Assembly (NCBI GenBank): GCA_027574665.1
Contig: CM050658.1
Span: 20,410,317-20,474,316, forward strand
Reading direction: 5' to 3'
From: Rhynochetos jubatus
Taxonomy: Eukaryota > Chordata > Aves > Eurypygiformes > Rhynochetidae
Length of the DNA stretch: 64,000 nucleotides
Position numbers and translations under genes: made by a program. Below are positions 18,074 through 31,908 of the stretch, in pieces. How positions within the stretch are numbered: the stretch's first letter is position 1; every line of letters begins with the position of its first letter. The notes beneath the pieces were generated by a model. It made no database searches and was not told the origin of the DNA. It was given only the letters and a program-made list of their open reading frames with translations.

Positions 18074-20834
18074 TTATTGTGCCGGTGGAGGGGGGTCAGG
18101 GCCAGCACTCGGGGACGGCGCACGTCTGGTCCCGCGGCGGCGTGCAGGCCGGGTGTAGGGATTTTGGGCGCGGCGCTGCACGCGGGAGAGGTCTCGCACC
18201 CGCTCAGGCCCAGCTCGGCTGGAGCGTCTGCTGCTCTGGAGCGCTGGGGAGCTGCAGGAGGACCCCAACGGCAGCTGTCTGTCGGTGCTGGGGCTGCTGG
18301 TCTCCGGTTGGATGGAGCCGTGGGACGGCCCCAGTGCCGCCAGGCTGGGGGTGCTGCTCTCAGCACTGGGTGCTGGCAGGCGGCTGCTCCCACGGCATCT
18401 TCTGCGCCGCCTGGAGGGATTTCGGGCCTGACGGTGTAACCGGGAGCGGTCTCGCACCCGCTGGGGCCCAGGGGGGCTGGAGAGGCTGCTGCCCTCATGC
18501 TGTGGGGAGCCGGGGGACGACCCCGATGCCGCCTGGCTGCCGGGGCTGCTGGTCTCGGGTGCCGCGGAGCCGTGGGAAGGCCCCAGCCCTGGCTGGCTGG
18601 CAGCGCCGGGGCTGGCGAGGTCGGAGTCGGCACTGGAGACTGTAGGGGGAAGCAGGAAGGTCAAGGGCATGGCCCCTAGGCCCAGGGCAGGACAGGCCAG
18701 GGAGGTGCTCCCAGCCCTCCTGGAGCAGAGAGGCTCTGCCAAGCCCACGCTGGGCACCCGCTGCCAGGCCTTGCCTGGTCCCTGGCCCCAGCCCAGGGGC
18801 ACCCGGGCGCTTTGCCTCTTACCGGTGCCCAGGCTGGCACAGCTGTCGCACTGCCAGCTGGCCGTGCTGTCCCTCAAGGAGGAGCAGTGCCTGTGGGTGC
18901 TGTCGCCAGCGCAGGAGCAGCACAGGAGCAGTTGCCAGGGCCTGGGGAAGCAAACGGGTTCACGGCTGTGAGGACAAAGTGACCGCAGCACGGGATGCTC
19001 CGCCCGAGCTCTTGTTCTCAGTTCTCCCCCTTCGAGCCCTTGGCGAGACAGAGGTCCTGTGCAGAGCCCCGGGGTGCAGCTTTGGCAACTTACCCCTCCT
19101 CCTCTGCGTGCTGCCTGCCTTCTGGGCAAAGGCACTCGCTGGCATTGCAGCGGCTGTGCCCCTCGCTCAGTTCTGCAAAGTCGTGGCTGCTCTCCCATGT
19201 TGGTAATCTAACGGAGAAAGGAAAAGGGATGAGCCCCCGCTGCCCCGGCAGAAGGCAGACGCGGGGCACTCCTGCTCTTTGCCCCCAGCCCTGCTTCCGA
19301 CTCCTCCGTGAAGCTGAAGCCCAGGCCCGGGGCACAGCGGAGGGCGGGGATGGCTGGGGCAGGCCCTGGCACGGCAGAGCACTTGCACCCTCTGCTCTTG
19401 TGAGCTGGGCAGAAGGACACCAACCTCAAGGGAACTCGGATCCCCATGTTGAACATTTCTGAGAGAAAGCAGTCCCTGTCTCTACAGAGGGGGCAGCGGA
19501 AGCACAGGATGCCCGCATTCACAGCCTGTCCCTGCAGGAGAAACAGGAGGAGCAGGAGTGAGGCCCCGGTGCTGCTGAGCGCCTGCCGCGCCCCGCGCGC
19601 AAGGGAACGGCTCCTACCTGGACGCAGCCCCTGTGGAACCAGGCTGATTTGCAGGCTGGGCACACCATGGTGCTGTAGGACATTCTGTCGCCCACAGGCT
19701 CCAGGCACATGAGGCAGGCGGTGTTCTCCTCCGGAGCCGCCTCCACTGTCTGCTCTGGGCGGTGCTCCCAGCAGAAGGCGCTGGGGGGCAGAGGAGAGGG
19801 ATGGGTGAGCTGAGAAGCGCTGGGTCCTTCCCCAGTGGCGTGGTGGCCAGGAGGGGACAGGAGGTACCTGTACAGAGGGCCGTAGTGCGTGACGCATTCG
19901 CCCTCCGCGGCACAGGGCAGGTGGAAGCTGCGGCGGCAGCCCTTGTGGCAGCAGGTGATGGCGGCCCAGCGCTCGCCACAGACGAAGCAGTGCTGGAAAG
20001 AGCAGAGCAGCCCCCGTCAGCGGCGGCCTCACGGCCACCACAGCCAGCCCCACAGCTCCGGGCAGGGCGCGGGATGTGGGCGCTGCCGGGTCACAGCCCG
20101 CCGATCCGCCTGGCGGACCAGGCTCCTGTGCCGGAGCCTCTGTGGAGCCGCGGGGAGCAAGAGGGATGTCCCAGAGCTGGCTGGAAGGGCTGGGATTTCT
20201 TTCCTTGGCGCCTGGGCTGAGCTCCCGCAAAGCTCTCCTGGCCCAAATCTCCCTGTGCTTCCCAAGCTCCTCACCTTGCGTGCTGCCCGCCTGACGGCGC
20301 GTCGAATGTCCTCCGGGAGGAATCCCAGGAGTCCTGCGTCCTCGACCGGCTGCTGGAAGAGGCCGTTGGCAAAAAACTGCAGAAGAAAAAAGACGAGGGG
20401 CTGGTGAGCGGGGTGCGGCAGGGCCTGCCTGTCGGAAAGCTGGAGGGAGCGCCGGGCAAACTCACCAGGCAAAAGACATGGGCACAGAGCCTTCGCATCT
20501 CCACTTTGTGCCCACAGGTATCCGGGTCAGCCTCTGCCCGGCGACACAGCATGCATGCTGGAGGGGAGAGAGAAACGCCGCCGTGAAGGAGCACCTCTGC
20601 GGGGCCGGGGGAAGCGCCCCGGAGGGATTGTCCCCGAGGGCCTGCTCTGTCCGGTGGGAGGCCTTGGAGAGGAAGGGGGGCATGGCCGGCACAGGTGTCC
20701 CAGCGAGTGCCCACCGCCCAGCCTGGGCCCCGCTTGCTGAGCACCCCAACGAGCCCCCTGCCAGGCTGCGGGAGGGATACTTTGCTCTTACCTCGCTCCC
20801 TCGAATCGGGGGCCTTCCGCTTCCTTGCCGGCAT
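18074..20834 (-). CDS. PHF7-like: PHF7-like gene, L type, copy 5
   Basis: Exons: 20834-20792, 20557-20466, 20376-20275, 19992-19868, 19780-19618, 19531-19425, 19207-19094, 18941-18823, 18639-18074. I saw no amino-acid difference from the array consensus, so this copy is a good reference sequence for the L type. Confidence 0.8.
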
Positions 20835-21964
20835 GGCGCACGTCAACGGTGAGCGTTGGGAGTCCCTGTCCCAGCAGCGCTGGGCCGTCTCCTCCGGATG
20901 CTCCTCTGCTGACTCTGAGGGAGAAGCGGGACATGGGTGAGCTTGCAGCACAGGCCCAGGGCCCCGAGGCGTGGGGCCCCCTCCTCCCTCGGCAGCCCCG
21001 TGCAAGCCCTGTCCTCTCCTCACCTGGCCAGGTGGCACTGATGCACGGCCTGAGCCCAGCGCCCCTTTATGTGGGGCTTGGCCCCACTGATGTCACAATG
21101 GCCGCTGTGACATCAGCACCGCTGGCCAGCGTGTGCCCCAAACACGGGCAGGGGCGGCCTTGGCCGCCTGCCACCCGCAGTGAGACGGCCACCGCCTCAC
21201 GCGGGTGCCTGTGAAGTGCCGAGGCAGGGCCGGAACCAGGTCCCCCGGGGCAGCCGTTGAGGGCGGCGCTGTTGGCCAAAAGGTGCTGTTGGCAGTGCGA
21301 GGGTAACGGCTGGGCTGGCTGATCTGAAGGGTCTTTTCCAACCCAAACGAGTCTGTGATGCTAATTGCCGTTCACTTACTGCTTAGTGGCCGTTTGATTG
21401 GTTTTCCTTCAGTCATCAATTAATTACCATTGGATCATGGCTTAGTTATTAACAAACCCCTTTTGGTGTTTCAATAATATCATAATATAGCGGCCAACTT
21501 TACTGTCCAGCTGGCGCGGCACGTGCTGCCCGTACAGGAGGAGGCAGCCTTTGGGCGGTGCAGCAGCAACCATGCTGTGGAAGAGCAGCGGGCAGTGCTG
21601 GGGCGGGGAGCGCCCTACGGGGGCTGTATGGCGCCTGGGCTTGCAGCCGAGCAGCCAGCCTGGCCTGGTGGAGCCGCTTGGAGGCCGCGGCAGAAGCGCA
21701 AAGGGACGCCAGGCCACAGACCTCACAGCAGACGGGGCGAAGCACAGCAGCCCCAGGGCTCAGCCCCACCCGCCCAGGGCCGCCCTCGGCCACCGCTCGA
21801 ATCCCGGTCAGCGCCTTCTCCTCTTCCCCGGCCCGAGGCGGCACTGCCCGCCGCTCCCCGCCGCCGCTCCCCCCCGCCGCTCCAATCTCGGCCGCGCGGC
21901 GGCGCCCCGGGGCCCCGGCGGACCGCCCTGCCCTCGCCCGTCCCGCCGGGAAGCGCCGGTGCTC

Positions 21965-22022
21965 ATGGCGACGTGGCGGGGTGGCCTGGGGTTCGGTGTG
22001 CTCTGCCTGCTGCCGGCGGCTG
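21965..22022 (+). pseudogene. Gene B orphan first exon, unit 5
   Basis: Same exon as at 12079-12136, unchanged, with an intact donor. The array junction follows at about 22464. Confidence 0.5.
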
Positions 22023-23016
22023 GTGAGCGCGGGGCGGCTGAGGGGTGTGGGGGGGGCGGCCCTCAGGGCAGGTGTGCGGGCTTCGGTGTCTCTCTCTGAG
22101 GCGGCTGTGGGGGACCTGCCGGCCTCATCCGCGGCCGGGGCTGCCCCCCCCGGGGAGGCCCTGCTGAGGGGTCCGGCATGGGGGAACCCCTGGCTTCGAG
22201 CCGAGACCCCTCAGCTGAGGTACCCACACCCGGACGGCGGGATGGTGCGAGTTGGGTTCACTGAGGGAAGAGTTAGGCTGAAAGTGAGGTAGGTTCGTGT
22301 CGCTGCCGGTGCGCGTTGGGAGGCTGCAGCAGTTGGTGCCGCGGGAATGACCGCGTGGACCCACTGGTACACCCGCGGTAAGGCTGTTGGGGGAGAAACG
22401 GTGTACCACAGCGTGCCTGCCCGGCCCTCTCCATGCAAGCCATTAAAAACCTCCACCTTTTCACCCAGCACCTCTGGACGTCATTCTTCACAGGCACCAC
22501 TTCCAGAGCGGACATAAGACAGACAGATGCCTAGATCAAAACCTGCTGGGGAGGACGCAGCCTTTACACTTCACACTTTAGAGCAGACCGATGTGTACTA
22601 TCCTAATAGTTCTCTAAACATGAAGACGTGATTCCACCTCTGTCAGGACAAGTTTAAAACACTCGAGGGTGGCGGGGAGTGCCCCCAGCTCTTCCCGAAG
22701 GTGGGGCACTACAGTGCTAGACGCTGGGCTCTGGGGGCGGGCCGAGCCCCCTTCCCGGGGGCAGGGGCAGGGGCAGAGCCCCCCGGTGCCGGGGGTGGCT
22801 GTGAAGTTCCCCTGGGGAAAGTGAGCAGGCTGCGGGGCCAGCGAGGCCCAAAGCACACGGCCGTGGCGCTGGGCAGCCGACCAAGACCAGCCCGCAAGGA
22901 GGGAGGCCTGGGGAAGGTGCTGCCAAGCCCCGGGCTCGAGACGGCCCTCTGGGCCCAGGAGGAGGAAGCCGACAAAGGAGGGTGGAATCTCCCAGTGCAG
23001 AGATTAGCGGCCAGCT

Positions 23017-25777
23017 TTATTGTGCCGGTGGAGGGGGGTCAGGGCCAGCACTCGGGGACGGCGCACGTCTGGTCCCGCGGCGGCGTGCAGGCCGGGTGTA
23101 GGGATTTTGGGCGCGGCGCTGCACGCGGGAGAGGTCTCGCACCCGCTCAGGCCCAGCTCGGCTGGAGCGTCTGCTGCTCTGCAGCGCTGGGGAGCTGCAG
23201 GAGGACCCCAACGGCAGCTGTCTGTCGGTGCTGGGGCTGCTGGTCTCCGGTTGGATGGAGCCGTGGGACGGCCCCAGTGCCGCCAGGCTGGGGGTGCTGC
23301 TCTCAGCACTGGGTGCTGGCAGGCGGCTGCTCCCACGGCATCTTCTGCGCCGCCTGGAGGGATTTCGGGCCTGACGGTGTAACCGGGAGCGGTCTCGCAC
23401 CCGCTGGGGCCCAGGGGGGCTGGAGAGGCTGCTGCCCTCATGCTGTGGGGAGCTGGGGGACGACCCCGATGCCGCCTGGCTGCCGGGGCTGCTGGTCTCG
23501 GGTGCCGCGGAGCCGTGGGAAGGCCCCAGCCCTGGCTGGCTGGCAGCGCCGGGGCTGGCGAGGTCGGAGTCGGCACTGGAGACTGTAGGGGGAAGCAGGA
23601 AGGTCAAGGGCATGGCCCCTAGGCCCAGGGCAGGACAGGCCAGGGAGGTGCTCCCAGCCCTCCTGGAGCAGAGAGGCTCTGCCAAGCCCACGCTGGGCAC
23701 CCGCTGCCAGGCCTTGCCTGGTCCCTGGCCCCAGCCCAGGGGCACCCGGGCGCTTTGCCTCTTACCGGTGCCCAGGCTGGCACAGCTGTCGCACTGCCAG
23801 CTGGCCGTGCTGTCCCTCAAGGAGGAGCAGTGCCTGTGGGTGCTGTCGCCAGCGCAGGAGCAGCACAGGAGCAGTTGCCAGGGCCTGGGGAAGCAAACGG
23901 GTTCACGGCTGTGAGGACAAAGTGACCGCAGCACGGGATGCTCCGCCCGAGCTCTTGTTCTCAGTTCTCCCCCTTCGAGCCCTTGGCGAGACAGAGGTCC
24001 TGTGCAGAGCCCCGGGGTGCAGCTTTGGCAACTTACCCCTCCTCCTCTGCGTGCTGCCTGCCTTCTGGGCAAAGGCACTCGCTGGCATTGCAGCGGCTGT
24101 GCCCCTCGCTCAGTTCTGCAAAGTCGTGGCTGCTCTCCCATGTTGGTAATCTAACGGAGAAAGGAAAAGGGATGAGCCCCCGCTGCCCCGGCAGAAGGCA
24201 GACGCGGGGCACTCCTGCTCTTTGCCCCCAGCCCTGCTTCCGACTCCTCCGTGAAGCTGAAGCCCAGGCCCGGGGCACAGCGGAGGGCGGGGATGGCTGG
24301 GGCAGGCCCTGGCACGGCAGAGCACTTGCACCCTCTGCTCTTGTGAGCTGGGCAGAAGGACACCAACCTCAAGGGAACTCGGATCCCCATGTTGAACATT
24401 TCTGAGAGAAAGCAGTCCCTGTCTCTACAGAGGGGGCAGCGGAAGCACAGGATGCCCGCATTCACAGCCTGTCCCTGCAGGAGAAACAGGAGGAGCAGGA
24501 GTGAGGCCCCGGTGCTGCTGAGCGCCTGCCGCGCCCCGCGCGCAAGGGAACGGCTCCTACCTGGACGCAGCCCCTGTGGAACCAGGCTGATTTGCAGGCT
24601 GGGCACACCATGGTGCTGTAGGACATTCTGTCGCCCACAGGCTCCAGGCACATGAGGCAGGCGGTGTTCTCCTCCGGAGCCGCCTCCACTGTCTGCTCTG
24701 GGCGGTGCTCCCAGCAGAAGGCGCTGGGGGGCAGAGGAGAGGGATGGGTGAGCTGAGAAGCGCTGGGTCCTTCCCCAGTGGCGTGGTGGCCAGGAGGGGA
24801 CAGGAGGTACCTGTACAGAGGGCCGTAGTGCGTGACGCATTCGCCCTCCGCGGCACAGGGCAGGTGGAAGCTGCGGCGGCAGCCCTTGTGGCAGCAGGTG
24901 ATGGCGGCCCAGCGCTCGCCACAGACGAAGCAGTGCTGGAAAGAGCAGAGCAGCCCCCGTCAGCGGCGGCCTCACGGCCACCACAGCCAGCCCCACAGCT
25001 CCGGGCAGGGCGCGGGATGTGGGCGCTGCCGGGTCACAGCCCGCCGATCCGCCTGGCGGACCAGGCTCCTGTGCCGGAGCCTCTGTGGAGCCGCGGGGAG
25101 CAAGAGGGATGTCCCAGAGCTGGCTGGAAGGGCTGGGATTTCTTTCCTTGGCGCCTGGGCTGAGCTCCCGCAAAGCTCTCCTGGCCCAAATCTCCCTGTG
25201 CTTCCCAAGCTCCTCACCTTGCGTGCTGCCCGCCTGACGGCGCGTCGAATGTCCTCCGGGAGGAATCCCAGGAGTCCTGCGTCCTCGACCGGCTGCTGGA
25301 AGAGGCCGTTGGCAAAAAACTGCAGAAGAAAAAAGACGAGGGGCTGGTGAGCGGGGTGCGGCAGGGCCTGCCTGTCGGAAAGCTGGAGGGAGCGCCGGGC
25401 AAACTCACCAGGCAAAAGACATGGGCACAGAGCCTTCGCATCTCCACTTTGTGCCCACAGGTATCCGGGTCAGCCTCTGCCCGGCGACACAGCATGCATG
25501 CTGGAGGGGAGAGAGAAACGCCGCCGTGAAGGAGCACCTCTGCGGGGCCGGGGGAAGCGCCCCGGAGGGATTGTCCCCGAGGGCCTGCTCTGTCCGGTGG
25601 GAGGCCTTGGAGAGGAAGGGGGGCATGGCCGGCACAGGTGTCCCAGCGAGTGCCCACCGCCCAGCCTGGGCCCCGCTTGCTGAGCACCCCAACGAGCCCC
25701 CTGCCAGGCTGCGGGAGGGATACTTTGCTCTTACCTCGCTCCCTCGAATCGGGGGCCTTCCGCTTCCTTGCCGGCAT
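23017..25777 (-). CDS. PHF7-like: PHF7-like gene, L type, copy 6
   Basis: Exons: 25777-25735, 25500-25409, 25319-25218, 24935-24811, 24723-24561, 24474-24368, 24150-24037, 23884-23766, 23582-23017. Intact. A Gly to Ser change in the first tail repeat (SPGSPQ to SPSSPQ) is shared with copies 7, 9 and 13, and a silent Leu codon change (CTC to CTG, second tail repeat) is shared with copies 3 and 11. Different sites group it with different copies. Confidence 0.8.
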
Positions 25778-26907
25778 GGCGCACGTCAACGGTGAGCGTT
25801 GGGAGTCCCTGTCCCAGCAGCGCTGGGCCGTCTCCTCCGGATGCTCCTCTGCTGACTCTGAGGGAGAAGCGGGACATGGGTGAGCTTGCAGCACAGGCCC
25901 AGGGCCCCGAGGCGTGGGGCCCCCTCCTCCCTCGGCAGCCCCGTGCAAGCCCTGTCCTCTCCTCACCTGGCCAGGTGGCACTGATGCACGGCCTGAGCCC
26001 AGCGCCCCTTTATGTGGGGCTTGGCCCCACTGATGTCACAATGGCCGCTGTGACATCAGCACCGCTGGCCAGCGTGTGCCCCAAACACGGGCAGGGGCGG
26101 CCTTGGCCGCCTGCCACCCGCAGTGAGACGGCCACCGCCTCACGCGGGTGCCTGTGAAGTGCCGAGGCAGGGCCGGAACCAGGTCCCCCGGGGCAGCCGT
26201 TGAGGGCGGCGCTGTTGGCCAAAAGGTGCTGTTGGCAGTGCGAGGGTAACGGCTGGGCTGGCTGATCTGAAGGGTCTTTTCCAACCCAAACGAGTCTGTG
26301 ATGCTAATTGCCGTTCACTTACTGCTTAGTGGCCGTTTGATTGGTTTTCCTTCAGTCATCAATTAATTACCATTGGATCATGGCTTAGTTATTAACAAAC
26401 CCCTTTTGGTGTTTCAATAATATCATAATATAGCGGCCAACTTTACTGTCCAGCTGGCGCGGCACGTGCTGCCCGTACAGGAGGAGGCAGCCTTTGGGCG
26501 GTGCAGCAGCAACCATGCTGTGGAAGAGCAGCGGGCAGTGCTGGGGCGGGGAGCGCCCTACGGGGGCTGTATGGCGCCTGGGCTTGCAGCCGAGCAGCCA
26601 GCCTGGCCTGGTGGAGCCGCTTGGAGGCCGCGGCAGAAGCGCAAAGGGACGCCAGGCCACAGACCTCACAGCAGACGGGGCGAAGCACAGCAGCCCCAGG
26701 GCTCAGCCCCACCTGCCCAGGGCCGCCCTCGGCCACCGCTCGAATCCCGGTCAGCGCCTTCTCCTCTTCCCCGGCCCGAGGCGGCACTGCCCGCCGCTCC
26801 CCGCCGCCGCTCCCCCCCGCCGCTCCAATCTCGGCCGCGCGGCGGCGCCCCGGGGCCCCGGCGGACCGCCCTGCCCTCGCCCGTCCCGCCGGGAAGCGCC
26901 GGTGCTC

Positions 26908-26965
26908 ATGGCGACGTGGCGGGGTGGCCTGGGGTTCGGTGTGCTCTGCCTGCTGCCGGCGGCTG
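26908..26965 (+). pseudogene. Gene B orphan first exon, unit 6
   Basis: Same exon, unchanged. The upstream CpG island has one C to T difference near 26713. Confidence 0.5.
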
Positions 26966-27959
26966 GTGAGCGCGGGGCGGCTGAGGGGTGTGGGGGGGGC
27001 GGCCCTCAGGGCAGGTGTGCGGGCTTCGGTGTCTCTCTCTGAGGCGGCTGTGGGGGACCTGCCGGCCTCATCCGCGGCCGGGGCTGCCCCCCCCGGGGAG
27101 GCCCTGCTGAGGGGTCCGGCATGGGGGAACCCCTGGCTTCGAGCCGAGACCCCTCAGCTGAGGTACCCACACCCGGACGGCGGGATGGTGCGAGTTGGGT
27201 TCACTGAGGGAAGAGTTAGGCTGAAAGTGAGGTAGGTTCGTGTCGCTGCCGGTGCGCGTTGGGAGGCTGCAGCAGTTGGTGCCGCGGGAATGACCGCGTG
27301 GACCCACTGGTACACCCGCGGTAAGGCTGTTGGGGGAGAAACGGTGTACCACAGCGTGCCTGCCCGGCCCTCTCCATGCAAGCCATTAAAAACCTCCACC
27401 TTTTCACCCAGCACCTCTGGACGTCATTCTTCACAGGCACCACTTCCAGAGCGGACATAAGACAGACAGATGCCTAGATCAAAACCTGCTGGGGAGGACG
27501 CAGCCTTTACACTTCACACTTTAGAGCAGACCGATGTGTACTATCCTAATAGTTCTCTAAACATGAAGACGTGATTCCACCTCTGTCAGGACAAGTTTAA
27601 AACACTCGAGGGTGGCGGGGAGTGCCCCCAGCTCTTCCCGAAGGTGGGGCACTACAGTGCTAGACGCTGGGCTCTGGGGGCGGGCCGAGCCCCCTTCCCG
27701 GGGGCAGGGGCAGGGGCAGAGCCCCCCGGTGCCGGGGGTGGCTGTGAAGTTCCCCTGGGGAAAGTGAGCAGGCTGCGGGGCCAGCGAGGCCCAAAGCACA
27801 CGGCCGTGGCGCTGGGCAGCCGACCAAGACCAGCCCGCAAGGAGGGAGGCCTGGGGAAGGTGCTGCCAAGCCCCGGGCTCGAGACGGCCCTCTGGGCCCA
27901 GGAGGAGGAAGCCGACAAAGGAGGGTGGAATCTCCCAGTGCAGAGATTAGCGGCCAGCT

Positions 27960-30720
27960 TTATTGTGCCGGTGGAGGGGGGTCAGGGCCAGCACTCGGGG
28001 ACGGCGCACGTCTGGTCCCGCGGCGGCGTGCAGGCCGGGTGTAGGGATTTTGGGCGCGGCGCTGCACGCGGGAGAGGTCTCGCACCCGCTCAGGCCCAGC
28101 TCGGCTGGAGCGTCTGCTGCTCTGGAGCGCTGGGGAGCTGCAGGAGGACCCCAACGGCAGCTGTCTGTCGGTGCTGGGGCTGCTGGTCTCCGGTTGGATG
28201 GAGCCGTGGGACGGCCCCAGTGCCGCCAGGCTGGGGGTGCTGCTCTCAGCACTGGGTGCTGGCAGGCGGCTGCTCCCACGGCATCTTCTGCGCCGCCTGG
28301 AGGGATTTCGGGCCTGACGGTGTAACCGGGAGCGGTCTCGCACCCGCTGGGGCCCAGGGGGGCTGGAGAGGCTGCTGCCCTCATGCTGTGGGGAGCTGGG
28401 GGACGACCCCGATGCCGCCTGGCTGCCGGGGCTGCTGGTCTCGGGTGCCGCGGAGCCGTGGGAAGGCCCCAGCCCTGGCTGGCTGGCAGCGCCGGGGCTG
28501 GCGAGGTCGGAGTCGGCACTGGAGACTGTAGGGGGAAGCAGGAAGGTCAAGGGCATGGCCCCTAGGCCCAGGGCAGGACAGGCCAGGGAGGTGCTCCCAG
28601 CCCTCCTGGAGCAGAGAGGCTCTGCCAAGCCCACGCTGGGCACCCGCTGCCAGGCCTTGCCTGGTCCCTGGCCCCAGCCCAGGGGCACCCGGGCGCTTTG
28701 CCTCTTACCGGTGCCCAGGCTGGCACAGCTGTCGCACTGCCAGCTGGCCGTGCTGTCCCTCAAGGAGGAGCAGTGCCTGTGGGTGCTGTCGCCAGCGCAG
28801 GAGCAGCACAGGAGCAGTTGCCAGGGCCTGGGGAAGCAAACGGGTTCACGGCTGTGAGGACAAAGTGACCGCAGCACGGGATGCTCCGCCCGAGCTCTTG
28901 TTCTCAGTTCTCCCCCTTCGAGCCCTTGGCGAGACAGAGGTCCTGTGCAGAGCCCCGGGGTGCAGCTTTGGCAACTTACCCCTCCTCCTCTGCGTGCTGC
29001 CTGCCTTCTGGGCAAAGGCACTCGCTGGCATTGCAGCGGCTGTGCCCCTCGCTCAGTTCTGCAAAGTCGTGGCTGCTCTCCCATGTTGGTAATCTAACGG
29101 AGAAAGGAAAAGGGATGAGCCCCCGCTGCCCCGGCAGAAGGCAGACGCGGGGCACTCCTGCTCTTTGCCCCCAGCCCTGCTTCCGACTCCTCCGTGAAGC
29201 TGAAGCCCAGGCCCGGGGCACAGCGGAGGGCGGGGATGGCTGGGGCAGGCCCTGGCACGGCAGAGCACTTGCACCCTCTGCTCTTGTGAGCTGGGCAGAA
29301 GGACACCAACCTCAAGGGAACTCGGATCCCCATGTTGAACATTTCTGAGAGAAAGCAGTCCCTGTCTCTACAGAGGGGGCAGCGGAAGCACAGGATGCCC
29401 GCATTCACAGCCTGTCCCTGCAGGAGAAACAGGAGGAGCAGGAGTGAGGCCCCGGTGCTGCTGAGCGCCTGCCGCGCCCCGCGCGCAAGGGAACGGCTCC
29501 TACCTGGACGCAGCCCCTGTGGAACCAGGCTGATTTGCAGGCTGGGCACACCATGGTGCTGTAGGACATTCTGTCGCCCACAGGCTCCAGGCACATGAGG
29601 CAGGCGGTGTTCTCCTCCGGAGCCGCCTCCACTGTCTGCTCTGGGCGGTGCTCCCAGCAGAAGGCGCTGGGGGGCAGAGGAGAGGGATGGGTGAGCTGAG
29701 AAGCGCTGGGTCCTTCCCCAGTGGCGTGGTGGCCAGGAGGGGACAGGAGGTACCTGTACAGAGGGCCGTAGTGCGTGACGCATTCGCCCTCCGCGGCACA
29801 GGGCAGGTGGAAGCTGCGGCGGCAGCCCTTGTGGCAGCAGGTGATGGCGGCCCAGCGCTCGCCACAGACGAAGCAGTGCTGGAAAGAGCAGAGCAGCCCC
29901 CGTCAGCGGCGGCCTCACGGCCACCACAGCCAGCCCCACAGCTCCGGGCAGGGCGCGGGATGTGGGCGCTGCCGGGTCACAGCCCGCCGATCCGCCTGGC
30001 GGACCAGGCTCCTGTGCCGGAGCCTCTGTGGAGCCGCGGGGAGCAAGAGGGATGTCCCAGAGCTGGCTGGAAGGGCTGGGATTTCTTTCCTTGGCGCCTG
30101 GGCTGAGCTCCCGCAAAGCTCTCCTGGCCCAAATCTCCCTGTGCTTCCCAAGCTCCTCACCTTGCGTGCTGCCCGCCTGACGGCGCGTCGAATGTCCTCC
30201 GGGAGGAATCCCAGGAGTCCTGCGTCCTCGACCGGCTGCTGGAAGAGGCCGTTGGCAAAAAACTGCAGAAGAAAAAAGACGAGGGGCTGGTGAGCGGGGT
30301 GCGGCAGGGCCTGCCTGTCGGAAAGCTGGAGGGAGCGCCGGGCAAACTCACCAGGCAAAAGACATGGGCACAGAGCCTTCGCATCTCCACTTTGTGCCCA
30401 CAGGTATCCGGGTCAGCCTCTGCCCGGCGACACAGCATGCATGCTGGAGGGGAGAGAGAAACGCCGCCGTGAAGGAGCACCTCTGCGGGGCCGGGGGAAG
30501 CGCCCCGGAGGGATTGTCCCCGAGGGCCTGCTCTGTCCGGTGGGAGGCCTTGGAGAGGAAGGGGGGCATGGCCGGCACAGGTGTCCCAGCGAGTGCCCAC
30601 CGCCCAGCCTGGGCCCCGCTTGCTGAGCACCCCAACGAGCCCCCTGCCAGGCTGCGGGAGGGATACTTTGCTCTTACCTCGCTCCCTCGAATCGGGGGCC
30701 TTCCGCTTCCTTGCCGGCAT
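27960..30720 (-). CDS. PHF7-like: PHF7-like gene, L type, copy 7
   Basis: Exons: 30720-30678, 30443-30352, 30262-30161, 29878-29754, 29666-29504, 29417-29311, 29093-28980, 28827-28709, 28525-27960. Intact. It carries the SPSSPQ tail variant but lacks the silent Leu variant of copy 6. The far 5' flank of this unit has a private C to T near 26713, in the spacer separating it from copy 6. Confidence 0.8.
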
Positions 30721-31850
30721 GGCGCACGTCAACGGTGAGCGTTGGGAGTCCCTGTCCCAGCAGCGCTGGGCCGTCTCCTCCGGATGCTCCTCTGCTGACT
30801 CTGAGGGAGAAGCGGGACATGGGTGAGCTTGCAGCACAGGCCCAGGGCCCCGAGGCGTGGGGCCCCCTCCTCCCTCGGCAGCCCCGTGCAAGCCCTGTCC
30901 TCTCCTCACCTGGCCAGGTGGCACTGATGCACGGCCTGAGCCCAGCGCCCCTTTATGTGGGGCTTGGCCCCACTGATGTCACAATGGCCGCTGTGACATC
31001 AGCACCGCTGGCCAGCGTGTGCCCCAAACACGGGCAGGGGCGGCCTTGGCCGCCTGCCACCCGCAGTGAGACGGCCACCGCCTCACGCGGGTGCCTGTGA
31101 AGTGCCGAGGCAGGGCCGGAACCAGGTCCCCCGGGGCAGCCGTTGAGGGCGGCGCTGTTGGCCAAAAGGTGCTGTTGGCAGTGCGAGGGTAACGGCTGGG
31201 CTGGCTGATCTGAAGGGTCTTTTCCAACCCAAACGAGTCTGTGATGCTAATTGCCGTTCACTTACTGCTTAGTGGCCGTTTGATTGGTTTTCCTTCAGTC
31301 ATCAATTAATTACCATTGGATCATGGCTTAGTTATTAACAAACCCCTTTTGGTGTTTCAATAATATCATAATATAGCGGCCAACTTTACTGTCCAGCTGG
31401 CGCGGCACGTGCTGCCCGTACAGGAGGAGGCAGCCTTTGGGCGGTGCAGCAGCAACCATGCTGTGGAAGAGCAGCGGGCAGTGCTGGGGCGGGGAGCGCC
31501 CTACGGGGGCTGTATGGCGCCTGGGCTTGCAGCCGAGCAGCCAGCCTGGCCTGGTGGAGCCGCTTGGAGGCCGCGGCAGAAGCGCAAAGGGACGCCAGGC
31601 CACAGACCTCACAGCAGACGGGGCGAAGCACAGCAGCCCCAGGGCTCAGCCCCACCCGCCCAGGGCCGCCCTCGGCCACCGCTCGAATCCCGGTCAGCGC
31701 CTTCTCCTCTTCCCCGGCCCGAGGCGGCACTGCCCGCCGCTCCCCGCCGCCGCTCCCCCCCGCCGCTCCAATCTCGGCCGCGCGGCGGCGCCCCGGGGCC
31801 CCGGCGGACCGCCCTGCCCTCGCCCGTCCCGCCGGGAAGCGCCGGTGCTC

Positions 31851-31908
31851 ATGGCGACGTGGCGGGGTGGCCTGGGGTTCGGTGTGCTCTGCCTGCTGCC
31901 GGCGGCTG
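31851..31908 (+). pseudogene. Gene B orphan first exon, unit 7
   Basis: Same exon and donor as in the other L units, with no visible change. Confidence 0.5.
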